Shown: positions 1-10,420 of the stretch, piece by piece | Position numbering within the stretch: position 1 is the stretch's first letter | Layout of the letters: each line of letters starts with the position of its first letter | NCBI GenBank assembly: GCA_014529385.2 | Contig: CM043952.1 | Coordinates: forward strand, 153,075,057 to 153,139,056 | Direction: 5' to 3' | Source: Adiantum capillus-veneris | Lineage: Eukaryota; Streptophyta; Polypodiopsida; Polypodiales; Pteridaceae | DNA: 64,000 nt | Program-made: the position numbers and the translations under genes | Notes under the pieces: model-generated | What the model was told of the DNA's origin: nothing | The model's database searches: none | Seen by the model: only the letters and a program-made list of their open reading frames with translations

Positions 1-90
1 ATTTTCAAATTTATGGAAGGTATTTTTGTAGCAGCATTTTTCAGTGAACAGGTTTAAGAAAGTTGACTCTCATCTCTTATTTTACATATA

Positions 91-1029
91 ATGTCTTTCG
101 GCACTCGCAAGGGTTCTTCTTCTTCAACAAGGTCTACAACTACTGTCAAAAATGATCCAAAATCTCCTAAGTAGGAGATAGCAACACAACCACACAACTA
201 ACAACATCAAAAACCATGATCATGGCATACTTGGTATCGTTGCAAGAGACCATAAACAAACAAGGTGAAGAATTACAAGCAATTGCAATGGAAAATGGCA
301 CACTAAGGGTACTTATGGTTGAGAATGAGAATCTCAAGAGGACACTTGAGATGCAAGAAACACGTTTGATGCAACTTGAAGAGGAAGTCAAGGAATATAA
401 ACACTCTCTTGTGGACTTGAATCCTTTGAAGGAGTGCCTGAGCAAAGTAGAGCATGACCACATATTGAAAGAGGAGAAATTTGACACCATGATCCGGGAT
501 GTATAAGACATGAAAAATGTATGCACAAACAAGACGTATGTGGTAACAATGTGGTTTTGAATTCCTCTGTCATGCAAGCTATGGTTCAAACAAAGAATAT
601 TGAGAATGTGGATGTGAAGGCGTTGAAGGAACGGGAGCGACGTTCCAAGAACATTATTATTCGTGGAATTCCAAAAGAGAAGTTAGAGACACCTCCTTCT
701 CTTGACATTGTTATCGAAGATTTATTCAAAACCCACTTTGGCATGTCCGGAGTTATGGTCTATGGAGCACATAGAGTGGGGAATCAAGGAGCTCCTCTCT
801 CGGGAGAACGGCCAATTGTATGCACCATGCCGGATGAGACCAAATGAAAGATTATCCTTGATATAAGTTGGATCTATTTGAGGGATACAAAATGTTTTGT
901 ATGTAAAGATCGCACTATTAAGCAACAAAATATGTGTTGCAAGGCATATGAGGAAAAGAATATGAAAAACAAGGAGATCTCTCACGAAGAAAATGTGCCC
1001 AAGGAGGAGGCAAGTCCCTCAAGCAAATA
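91..1029 (+). pseudogene. LINE ORF1-like protein, broken
   Basis: A start at 91 gives a short Ser/Thr-rich N-terminus (MSFGTRKG...) that stops at about 173. Coding resumes at 216-506 with a charged, heptad-like stretch (repeated E, L and K; probable coiled coil). Another frame, 521-847, holds NIIIRGIPKE followed by AHRVGNQG and RPIVCTMPDE. This is the wording of the RRM-like RNA-binding domain of LINE ORF1 proteins. Such proteins coat the LINE RNA and act as chaperones in the ribonucleoprotein. At least one frameshift and two stops separate the pieces. Family knowledge supports the role; only the motifs are seen here. Confidence 0.6.
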
Positions 1030-1049
1030 GGGATGTGTGACCTATGAGA

Positions 1050-4000
1050 CCGAGTTACAATTGAAAATATTCTTTTGGAATTGTAATGGATACCCATGGA
1101 ACGCGGGGTTGGCATTGATGAACTAACAAGCAAAGCCGATGTTGTACTTCTTGTTGAAACTTGGGAGCATGATACACAAAAGATTAACGGCTTGGAGGAT
1201 TACAATGTACATTCATTGATGTGGTCAAAGAGTCTCAAGCAACAAAGAGGGCAAGGAGGGGTAGCATGTATGGTTAAGAAAGGATTGGAAGATTTTGTAT
1301 CAATTGTGAAAAGATGACAAGTACAAACGTTATGTATGGCTGAAAATTATGACACCAAAAAGAGCACCCATTTTTGTAGCCGGTTGCTACATTCCTCATC
1401 ATGATTCCCCCTTTTATGCTTGCATGGAAAGAGATCAGTCATTTTTTGATTTAGAAGAGGACATTGCTTATTTCAAAGGCAAAGGTGATGCTATTGTATT
1501 TGGGGATATGAATGCTCGCATAAAAACATTGCAACAATTGATATGCCATATATTTCAAGGGAATTGGAGGAAGTTCACTTGTATGATCGTACTTTAATGG
1601 ATGAGAAAGAGCCGGATCACTGTGAAAAGTGACTTTTACACGTGTAATAGCACGGGTATGCTCATTGCCAATGGTTTATCTTTGTGGAGTGGAACCAATG
1701 GATTTGCATGTAGGAAACATAATGGGGACAATGTGATTAACTATATGCTAGTCTCCAAAGCCATCATGTATCGCATAAAGAGTTCTATGTTTAGCCAATG
1801 GACCCCAAAACCCGACCATTAGACCTTATGTATTGACCTTTCATGTGGCGAAGCAACTAAGCATGATAATCTCAGACGAAGGAAAGAAAAATTATCACTT
1901 TGTATGGATTTCAAAGGGGCACTAATGTACATTGAAATGGTTGAGCAAAAGTTATGAATGACAAAGCTTCAATATGATGCACCATTGGAAACTAAATGCG
2001 AAGCTTTCAAGAAAGTTATTTGTTCTTGTGCGGAAGAATGCTTTGCCATAAAGCATCTCCATGGTATCAACAAAGATAGATCACGTAAAAGGTGGTTTGA
2101 TAAAGAATGTCAAGATGCTCGAAAGTCCTTGATAAAGCTTGATGCAACTATGGACAAAGAAGCTATCAAAGTCATTTGCATATATGCAAGGCATTGATTC
2201 AAAAGAAGAGAAGAAGAGATTGATTCAAAAGAAGAGAAGAAGATGGAAAGTAAAGCAACAACTTTTTCAAGTCCAAGAAAAGGAACATGCATGTGGAAGA
2301 TTTTGGAGAAACTTGAGGGGCAAGCGGGTTGAGAATTTTGGTAATTTGAGTATTGTGGATATGTACACACATTGTAAGCAATTATATTCGCAAGCAAATG
2401 CTGAGAAAATATCATTTTATGGTTCACTCCCATGTATGCCCCATTTTTTTACTATTGAGGATGTGTGCGGTGTGCTTGAAAAGTTGGCCACTCATAAAGC
2501 ATGAGATCTTCAAGGTATCAAGCTAGAGATGATCAAATGGACGGGAGATTTTACCCATGAGTGGATGTATGATATGTTCAACCTTGCATTTCAACATGGT
2601 ATGCCTTATGATTGGAGTACTAATTGGGTTAAGACTTTTAATGATTGGGTCTCTTGTGGCAAAGTTGTTTTGGTTCATAATGGAGATGAAATTGAGTGAT
2701 TGGGCTGAAGAGAATGACAAGCGTGCAAAAGGACAAAAGGGTTTTTGTCGATGCCATAGCACCATTGATCATTTTGTCACTCTTCATATTCTCATGGAGA
2801 AAAGTTGGTTGAAAGGTAAGCGATTGTATTGTTCTTTTGTGGATTTAAGAAAGCCTTTGATACGATTTCATGTAACAATCTGTGGAGAAGGATGGAATAA
2901 CTCCAAGTGCCAAGTGAGTTTATGCTTGCGGTTTCTCGAATCTGTAAGAAGGTGATTTGTCAATTGCGCATGGGAAGAGAAATTTCAAAAAAAATTGTAA
3001 GCACTATTAGGTTAAACAAGGATGTCTGTTGTCACCAACTCTCTTTGGTCTATGCATCGATCAATTGGAACAAATGGTACTTGACTTTATGTAAGAAGGC
3101 AATGAAAAGGTCACTATTTGCAATGAAATAATCATGCTTTTGTTGTATGCGGATGATGTAGTGCTTCTAGAATACACCTTAGAAGATGCACAAAAGCTTA
3201 TGGTTGTCCTTGAGAAATTTTGCTTGCATAGTGGAGTGATTTTGAATGAATCCATAACAAAGGTTATGCTTGTGAAAACCAACCATAAGGAGAAGCCATG
3301 CATTGTGTATAACAATGAGACACTTGAAGTTGTTGAGAGCTTTAAGTACCTTGGCCTTGAGGTTCCGTCCAATCACAAGTGGCATGAATGTTCTATGCGT
3401 CGTTCGAAAGCGGGAAAGAGAGCGTTTTCTTACAAACTTTCTCCAAGTTAAGCCACAAACACCATATATGCACCTACTTCTTGAGTCGGGATCTCTTCCA
3501 ATTGAGGTTATGGGCATGGAAAGGGTTGTGGAGTACATGATAAAGATGCGTCAAAACCGCTCACATTGACTTCCTACAATTTCATGGGAAGCAAGCAAAA
3601 AAGTCCAAAAGATGCATAAAAGCAAGATCTTGAGCACGGGATGGATGCAAGACATAAATAAGTGGTTTGGGAGATAGGATGCATTACACTTGCTACATGA
3701 TGCTTCAATTGACTCCCAAGTGAATGATGCTTTTCTACAACGTCAATATATTACGGCTTGGGAGAAATATGGTGGGTCACGCTTCATACATTACACTATC
3801 CGTATTGCCCCCAACTACAAAACCATGTTCTTTGCTAAAAGAGGAAACCGTACTCACACTTACATGCTTGAGCCTATTCCCTTGTCGGTGATACGCGCTC
3901 TTGGAACCATTCGACTTAGCTCCCATTTCCTTTGATGCGAGACAGGGTGTTGGGGAAAAGGAGAAGAGTCAAATCGATTGTGCACATTATGCTCACTGCA

Positions 4001-4078
4001 AGCTCGAGAGTTTGAGTACCACACACTACTACAGCTTTTGTTCACATCCGAACTTGCTTATCTCACATTTTCAGTCAT
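1050..4078 (+). pseudogene. LINE ORF2: endonuclease, reverse transcriptase, C-terminal zinc motif
   Basis: In intact LINEs this protein nicks target DNA and copies the LINE RNA at the nick. Endonuclease remnants are ADVVLLVETW (about 1134) and VFGDMNARI (about 1497). Reverse-transcriptase remnants are KKAFDTI-like (about 2850), VKQGC-like with LSPTLFGLC (about 3015-3060) and the catalytic YADD at 3146-3157 followed by VVLLEYTLED. KYLGLEV lies at about 3342. After 3690 comes a C-terminal stretch with CTLC and a following YHTL (about 3975-4030), as in the Cys/His C-terminus of plant LINEs. The reading runs through several frames with in-frame stops (for example near 1594, 2495, 2696 and 3129), so no full product is possible. 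Confidence 0.8.
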
Positions 4079-4245
4079 GACTTAGACCTACACACTTTCC
4101 TCTCCCAGCCACAGTGTGGGCTCTCCATTGCGACTCCCATCACCACAATTTTGGAGCATCAAGAGTCACTCATCAGCCATACACATACTACATTACATGT
4201 AACTTTGGTCCCACAGATCATAATTGACCTCTGAGGATGATATTA

Positions 4246-4285
4246 AAATCTATCTATCTATCTCTCTCACTCTCACTCTTTTTAT
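4246..4285 (+). repeat. TATC/TC microsatellite at the LINE 3' end
   Basis: A short run of TATC followed by TC repeats directly follows the LINE 3' untranslated region. Some LINE clades end in short tandem repeats instead of poly(A), and this may be such a terminus. From 4286 to about 4600 there is no recognisable gene. Confidence 0.5.
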
Positions 4286-4599
4286 TGCTACGGAGGCATA
4301 GATTCGGCATTGACACTACAGGGTGGTGTTAGCAGTGGAGATCTGACTGTTGATCATTTTCCAATCGAGGCATAGCATTTTTCATTGAAATTATAGGTGG
4401 AGTTTTATAGGTTTGCAGGTTTCCAGATACGCACCGGTATAGCGCCTTTCAAGCAATTTTAACAATAGTTTCTCTACAGACGGTTATGCATTGATAGATG
4501 CATACTTTTTGAGCACACAGTGCCATTGAGCTCTTTTGAGAGCAGATATCTCCGCAGGAGTTTTTCTACTGCATGCAATAGGGTATGTTTGTGCATGAT

Positions 4600-5256
4600 T
4601 TCTCATGTATGTTGAGTTGCGGCTACTGCCTATTGTACTTCGCGTGGAGCCATTTTTGGCAATTTTGGCAGTTTTCGTGATCGTTTTTGAGACTCAATCC
4701 GGAAAATCCCTTTCTGAGACTATGGCTAGTCTTGAGTCTACCTTAGCCTTTGGAGGGTCATTTGTTTGAGGTTTTCTTTGAGCTCGGGTGTTCTCCAATG
4801 TTGAGACACTTTCGATGATACAGGGTACTGGAGACCCCTCTTTTGGTATCCTTGCCATAGGCCATGTATTTGGACATATTCTTTTGCTTTTGACACCAAG
4901 TTGACGATCATATGACAGCTTTTTATGTCAATCTTATGCTCAGTGGTTGATTTGTTAGTTTATGCGTGGATTTTGTCCTGTCGAGTTTTGAGATCTTGCC
5001 CCCGGTACAGAGAAGACTCTGTCGAATTTTTCCCGCGAGTTGACCTTTTGCATTTTTGGCACATTTGAGTGCTTACAGCCAATGACTTTGTCTTGAGTTT
5101 CTCTTCATGTTCTAGGGGAAACTCTATCACAATTCTCTCAACATTTTTCACCATAAACCTTTTGGTGATTTTCTCTTGAGTTATGGCTTCTAGTAGTGCT
5201 TCGGAAAGGGAAGAATACTACATAAAGAAGTTTGATGGCACAAATTTTAAGATTTG
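4600..5256 (+). mobile_element. Copia leader and gag start, truncated
   Basis: The 5' untranslated leader and first gag codons of a Copia element. An ATG at 5183 starts MASSSASEREEYYIKKFDGTNF, then a stop. This matches the gag N-termini of elements B (YNIKKLDGTNFPLWK) and C (YNIKKFDGTNFQLWK) below. Upstream, 4760-4835 resembles the B and C leaders (a GAGCT-GGG-TTCTC-AATG-TTGAGA-CTTTCG-TGATACAG pattern). The GACTCTGTCGAATTTTTCCC box at 5013-5033 matches the box ahead of gag in B and C. No LTR or primer site was found upstream. The element stops where PPR sequence begins at about 5257. Confidence 0.6.
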
Positions 5257-5462
5257 AAAGATCGGGGGCTCTTTGAGAAACATGCTATGTTTGGCAATAC
5301 TTGAGTGGATATGTATGTCAAATGTGGAGCTTTTACAAAAGCACATAAAGTTATTGTAGAGATTTTGGTGTAAAATGTGGAGCTTTTACAAAAGCACATA
5401 AAGTTCTCGACGAGATTTTGGTATAAAATATAGTCTCTTTGAGCATGTTGAATGGAGGATCT

Positions 5463-5782
5463 TGTTGGGGTGTGTGACACATCCACACGACCACAAGTAA
5501 GAACCCGTTCTAGTTTGGAAGCCTACACATTTGACATCATTGATTAGATCATCAAATGCCCTCTCCCAACTCTATAAAAGAAGCCAAACTATACAGTTTG
5601 TCTCACTACTGTCGTTAGCCTACTTTGTATCCAACATTGCATATTAGCTTGTTAATTGATCTACTTATGTTTTTCTACTTTCATTAATGTTAATCTGTGT
5701 GTGTGTGATCTCTTGTAATTAAACTACTAATTGTGCCATGAACGGCTCACTCACGTTTTTGCCATAATGCCATTCCCTTTCA
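5463..5782 (+). repeat. TRIM 5' LTR
   Basis: 320-bp direct repeat with TGTT...TTCA ends. It contains CTATAAAAGAAGCC (about 5571-5584), a likely TATA box, also present in the 3' copy. A short TG run replaces the long CT run of the 3' LTR. Confidence 0.85.
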
Positions 5783-5784
5783 TG

Positions 5785-5797
5785 TGGTATCAGTGCC
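5785..5797 (+). other. TRIM primer-binding site (initiator tRNA-Met)
   Basis: TGGTATCAGTGCC begins two bases after the 5' LTR. It matches the TGGTATCAGAGC complement of initiator tRNA-Met except at one or two positions. Confidence 0.8.
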
Positions 5798-6355
5798 GAT
5801 GGTTCTACACCTAGGCCAATTAATTACTATTGCATTAGCGCTCTCGATAATCTCTACACTCTATCACCATTTGGGCATGAGCATGCTCCACTACCCTTTG
5901 GTGATTAGGTGAGGAGAATATTGGACTTTGTATTTTTTTTTGTACAAGGATCAAACACTTCCCGACATCGGGTAAGACCATCCTCACATACATTTGCACA
6001 ACATCTGGTGCGTACGCCTTGCCGTCATTGGCATCTATAATTTTTGATGACACATTTGGAGGGGAGAAGCATCAGCAGATGACGACCCTTTGTAGCCGAC
6101 ATCAGCAACAAAGCATATCACAAAGCACTTTGAACATTTTTAGTAGGAATTCACCTTTGATAAAGCCCCATTTGTATTTGACCTACCACCTAGTTGCCTA
6201 CCATTCTCTAGGGGAGATGCACATTTTGATCCTACACCCAACTGACAATTCTATGGGGACGATGTTTTGATCTTTGGTCCTACACCCAATTGAAAATTCT
6301 CTAGGAAGGACACCTTTGTACTTTTGGGTGCTACTATGACACACATGGGGAAGCT

Positions 6356-6592
6356 TGTTGGGGTGTGTGACACATCTGCACCATCACAAGTAAGAGCCCT
6401 CTCTAGTTTGGAAGCCTTCACATTTGACATCACTAATTACATCATGAAATGCCCTCTCTCAACTCTATAAAAGAAGCCAAGGTATACACTTTGTATCCTC
6501 TCACTCACTACCATCATTAGCGTACTTTGTATCCATCATTGCATATTAGTTTGTTAATCAATCTACTTATGTTGTTTAACTTTAATTAGTGT

Positions 6593-6672
<80 letters not shown>

Positions 6673-6744
6673 TCTTGTAATTATCCTACTTATTGTGCCA
6701 TGAACGACTCACTCATGTTTCCGCCATAATGCCATTCCCTTTTA
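6356..6744 (+). repeat. TRIM 3' LTR with expanded CT microsatellite
   Basis: 389-bp copy of the LTR at 5463-5782. The extra length is a pure CT run at about 6597-6669. A purine-rich tract, ATGGGGAAG, lies just upstream (about 6345-6353). Confidence 0.85.
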
Positions 6745-7016
6745 GATATACCCAGCATGGATATGGTAAGGAAACTCTAGGTTGTTTCAACCGAATGCAA
6801 AAGAAAAGAATTTACCAAAAATGCAATCACTTAGGTTTGCACCTTAAAGACCTATGGCTTTACGTATGACCTTCACATGGGTGAGAGAATTCAAAGTGAT
6901 ATTGCTAGGCAGGGATAACCGGAGAAACATGTTGTGCTTGGCAATGCTTTGGTCGATACATATATGACTACTATGGTGCTCTCACAAAAGCTTGATGATC
7001 TTTATGGATGTCACGT

Positions 7017-8036
7017 AATGTGTTGCCTATTGAGCAATCCCCCTTTAGAAAAAAAACAATTGTTTATGAGATGTGCAATGTCCTCAATTACATGGGACTT
7101 TTAAATATTGGATATAGCTATTGTTTTAAAATTTTGTAGCTCAGTCTTTAAAACTTACACCTCTTTTAACATATTGAATTGTAGTGAAGTACACATTAAT
7201 CATAACAAAGTGATTGAAGTACATGGTAAACACCAGATTATTGCTTGTTATCTTGTTCTTGCATACCATGACTATGTAATAGGAAATGGACTATGGGCCA
7301 AGGCACGACTTCCATTTTTGTATAAATTTTGTAGAGACACTTTGCCAACTCTCCACCGTACTTTTGTATGGCACTCACATAGATTATGAACTATCTACTT
7401 TTTAAATACACATTTAAAAAAATGTAGTGCAAAACTTTGGACTTTTTTTTTGTGGTAGCTCTTCGAAGGCAAGATTTTGGCATGCATACTTGTTCAAGTG
7501 AAGACATCACTCATAAGGTTAGTGCTATGTCTCGATGGAAAGAGTGCGTGTGTGCTTTACAAATAAATGAGGTTTTTATTTCACAACCGTTGGATTCTAC
7601 AAGGCTCTAAATGCTTAAGACTCTTTGTAGAGCCACCACCAATTTTTTTTAATAACAGCCTATCTCGTCGCCTAAGGCTTTTTAAAGCCTATGTTAGCGA
7701 GTAACCGCGGCAGCATCCATCCCATAGCTTTCTGGCACTAATATACTCATGTCTATACTCAGGAAAGTGACTCAAATGGGGCATAGAGACTCTTTGAAGG
7801 TGTCAACCATAACAAGTAAACTTAACGAGTAAGGATATCAACCTTTATAAACAAATCACCAACTCAAAGATTGGAAAGTTTGCCTATGTCCTTTCTCAGC
7901 CCTCTTAATCATCACACTATTTCAATGACTAAATGGATTTCTATAGCCACAAAATTTTAGGGAAAGCTTTATTAGATTTAAGGGGAAAAGTCTACAAAGT
8001 CTGGTAGCATTTTGACAAGGCACCAAAATCACGATC
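7017..8036. other. Stretch without a recognisable gene; dispersed repeat at 7290-7372
   Basis: No gene was recognised. A stretch at about 7290-7372 (CAAGGCACGACTTCC ... CTCTCCACCGTACTTTTGTATGGCAC) recurs at about 21255-21338 with roughly three quarters of bases matching by eye. The 93-codon ORF 7108-7389 overlaps this repeat and resembles no protein I know. Confidence 0.4.
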
Positions 8037-8263
8037 TGTTACCATATACATGTGGTAGTGATGTGTGTGAACACACTAGGACTGTTGGGGCATTTTTTCC
8101 CTCTTAAGGAGGTATTTTCCCCCATGCATTGTATATACGCCCATCACTCTAGGGCTATCTATCTTTCCATTGCACACTAAGTAACACACTCTCTATTGTG
8201 TGCCTTGAGCTTCCTTCGTCTTCTCCAAGCTGTGTGCATTTCTCTGCAACCCTAATTCCAACA
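8037..8263 (+). repeat. Copia A LTR 1
   Basis: 227 bp, TGTTACCATATACATG...CCAACA. It is followed by a TGGAATCAGAGC primer site at 8266-8277. Confidence 0.9.
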
Positions 8264-8625
8264 ATTGGAATCAGAGCAGGTTGTGTTCTCCCGGGCTTAG
8301 TCGTCAGCTGCTCCAGCACACGCCTGCTCACTTTCTCTGATTTCAATAAGGTTTGGTGAGCGTCCGCAGGTCGACAAATATTTTGGGGGAACTCGTAGAG
8401 CTTAATCTGCTCAGATTTCTGATTCGGGCTCATTTCGGTCTCCGTTTCCACTACAGGCAAGTCTGCACATGCAATTTTGTCATTTTGTGCAAAATTTCTG
8501 TCACTACCGTTTTCTGCATAACAGGTGTCTTACAGTCTTCTACGGTTTGTGCTATATAGCATGTGTTGTTCCTGCTTCGTTTCTCCTATTTTCGGGCAGT
8601 TTTCACATCAGGTGCAACATTTACC

Positions 8626-9247
8626 ATGGCGACAACAACACAGATGTGTTCAAGATGTTTGCTGCTGAGGACAGGTTGGATGGGGACAATTACCCTATGT
8701 GGGCTTATATGATGCAACAGGTTCTTGTGTCAAAGTGCGTCTGGAACATTGTGCAGGGCATTGATGTACGTCCTGGTTCTGAGGATGTAGGCGATCTTGA
8801 GGATGTTGCAGGTCTTGCTGCAAGGATTGCTGCTATTAGAGTTGTTTTGCCTACGGGAAGAACAAGATCATTGGGATGTAAAGGATGCACAGGCTCATGC
8901 ATTGATTGCATTGTCTGTTAAGCGCACCATCGTTCCTCACACTCGTTTAGCAAAATCTGCAAAACAGGCTTGGGATATTCTAGCAGGTCTTTATGCAAGC
9001 CGCAATGAGGCTAAAATTGCTTTGCTGCGTAAAGAGTTGGAGGCGAAGATTATGCGTGAGGAAGATGATACGAACACTTTCCTTGCTGGTGTCATGGATA
9101 TCAATGAGCAACTTATTTCTGCAGGTGAAGTCATTTCAGACAGTTCCCTTGTGTAGACTGTTCTTGATGCCTTACCAGATTCTTACTAGACTTTTGCTAA
9201 TACTTGGAAACTTATGACCCAAGGAAATCCCGAAGTTGTCAAGTTTG
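8626..9247 (+). pseudogene. Copia A gag, truncated copy
   Basis: Gag supplies the structural shell of the retrotransposon particle. The ATG at 8626 is followed by a one-base deletion relative to the second copy (ATGGC-GACAAC against ATGGCTGACAAC at 9838), so the product NTDVFKMFAAEDRLDGDNYP is read in another frame. It continues through NYPMWAYMMQQVLVSK and KQAWDILAGLYASRNEAK with further slips. It ends abruptly at ...GNPEVVKF, where the next LTR starts at 9248. Zinc knuckle, protease, integrase and RT are all missing from this copy. Confidence 0.8.
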
Positions 9248-9474
9248 TGTTACCATATACATGTGGTAGTGATGTGTGTGAACACACAAGGACCGCCGGG
9301 GCATTTTTTCCCTCTTTAGGAGGTTTTTTCCCCTGTGCATTGTATATACGCCCATCACTCTAGGGCTATCTATCCTTCCATTGCACACTAAGTAACACAC
9401 TCTCTATTGTGTGCCTTGAGCTTCCTTCGTCTTCTCCAAGCTGTGTGTGTTTCTCTGCAACCCTAATTCCAACA
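9248..9474 (+). repeat. Copia A LTR 2 (5' LTR of the full internal region)
   Basis: 227 bp with the same ends as LTR 1. The primer site TGGTATCAGAG starts at 9478, a better match to initiator tRNA-Met than that of LTR 1. Confidence 0.9.
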
Positions 9475-10139
9475 ATTGGTATCAGAGTAGGTCACGCCCT
9501 CCCGGGCTTAGTCGCCAGCTGCTCCAGCACACGCCTGCTCACTTTCTTCGATTTCAGTGAGCTTTGGCGAGCGATCGCAGGTCGACAAAATTTTTTGGGA
9601 TTGCTCGAAGAGCTTGGTCTGCTCAGAATTTTGATTTGGGCTCATTTCGGCCTCTGTTTCCACTACAGGCAGTACTGCACAGGCTATTTTGTCATTTTGT
9701 GCAGAATTTCTATCAGTGTCGTTTTTTACATAACAGGTGCCTTATAGTCTTCTACGGTTTGTGCTATATATCACAGGTTGTTCCCGCTCCGTTTCTCCTA
9801 TTTTCGGGCAGTTTTCACATCAGGTGCAGCATTTACCATGGCTGACAACAACAACACAGATGTGTTCAAGATGTTTGCTGCTCAGGACAGGTTGGATGGG
9901 GACAACTACCCTATGTGGGCTTATATGATGCAACATGTTCTTGTGTCAAAGGGTGTCTGGAACATTGTGCAGTGCATTGATGTACGTCCTGGTTCTGAGG
10001 ATGTAGGCGATGTTGAGGATGTTGCAGGTCTTGCTGCAAGGATTGCAGCTATTAGAGTTGTTTTGCCTACGGCAGAACAAGCTCGTTGGGATGTTAAGGA
10101 TGCGCAGGCTCATGCATTGATTGCGTTGTCTGTGAAGCG

Positions 10140-10331
10140 TGAAGGAGTACGAGCGGAAGTGCGACGCAAGAGAGAGTGTGAGACGAAGAGCACGACGATA
10201 TGGTGAACTCGCTCTACTGTAATGTGTAGAGCATAGTGAGTTCTTATTAGGTTTTTACAAAAGAATATGTGTACATACCTGGCGGCCCACCCACTTACCT
10301 GGGCGACCACATTGGGCTTTATACCCCAACA
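10140..10331 (-). repeat. Copia B1 3' LTR
   Basis: 192 bp; on the minus strand TGTTGGGGTATAAAG...TCCTTCA. The same sequence occurs at 15500-15691, 44800-44991 and 47864-48055. Confidence 0.95.
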
Positions 10332-10420
10332 ACCTCCCACTTAAAGTCCAATGTGGTACTTTAAGTGTGAGAGAAGCTACTATACAAGCTAATATATAAG
10401 AGATGTAGAGAAGTGATGTA

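Larger units (their letters stand above)
91..4240 (+). mobile_element. Decayed non-LTR retrotransposon (LINE)
   Basis: The order is that of an autonomous LINE: an ORF1-like stretch (91-1029), an apurinic-type endonuclease region (about 1050-1840), a reverse transcriptase (about 1950-3560) and a C-terminal Cys/His segment (about 3900-4075). These are followed by a 3' tail ending in a short TATC/TC microsatellite instead of poly(A). Frames are broken many times, so it is a fossil. The 5' end is uncertain; the element may begin near or before base 1. No target-site duplication could be recognised. The clade was not assigned. Confidence 0.85.
5463..6744 (+). mobile_element. TRIM: miniature LTR retrotransposon without coding sequence
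   Basis: Two direct LTRs (5463-5782 and 6356-6744) enclose only about 573 bp. A primer-binding site follows the first LTR and a purine-rich tract precedes the second. Both LTRs start TGTTGGGGTGTG; the first ends CA, the second TA. Flanks are GATCT (5458-5462) and GATAT (6745-6749), a 5-bp target duplication with one mismatch. No pol sequence lies inside, so it must have moved using enzymes from another element. The interior (5798-6345) holds no convincing ORF. Confidence 0.85.
5257..7016 (+). pseudogene. PPR-family pseudogene fragment, split by a TRIM element
   Basis: Two pieces of one pentatricopeptide-repeat reading. Left (5257-5462): EKHAMFGNT-stop-VDMYVKCGAFTKAHKV. Right (6745-7016): YTQHGYGKETLGCF, then after a one-base frame slip MGERIQSDIARQG-stop-PEKHVVLGNALVDTYMT. 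These are hallmark PPR lines. Intact plant PPR proteins bind organellar RNA for editing, splicing or stabilisation. Removing 5463-6744 and one copy of the 5-bp target repeat rejoins the codons for ...LNGG and YTQHG... in phase. The fragment also has a 53-bp internal tandem duplication (5320-5372/5373-5425) and several stops. It covers about two repeats, so the parent gene cannot be named. Confidence 0.8.

Noticed and set aside
7108-7389. 93-codon ORF
   Set aside because: No recognisable motif and it overlaps a dispersed repeat; probably chance.
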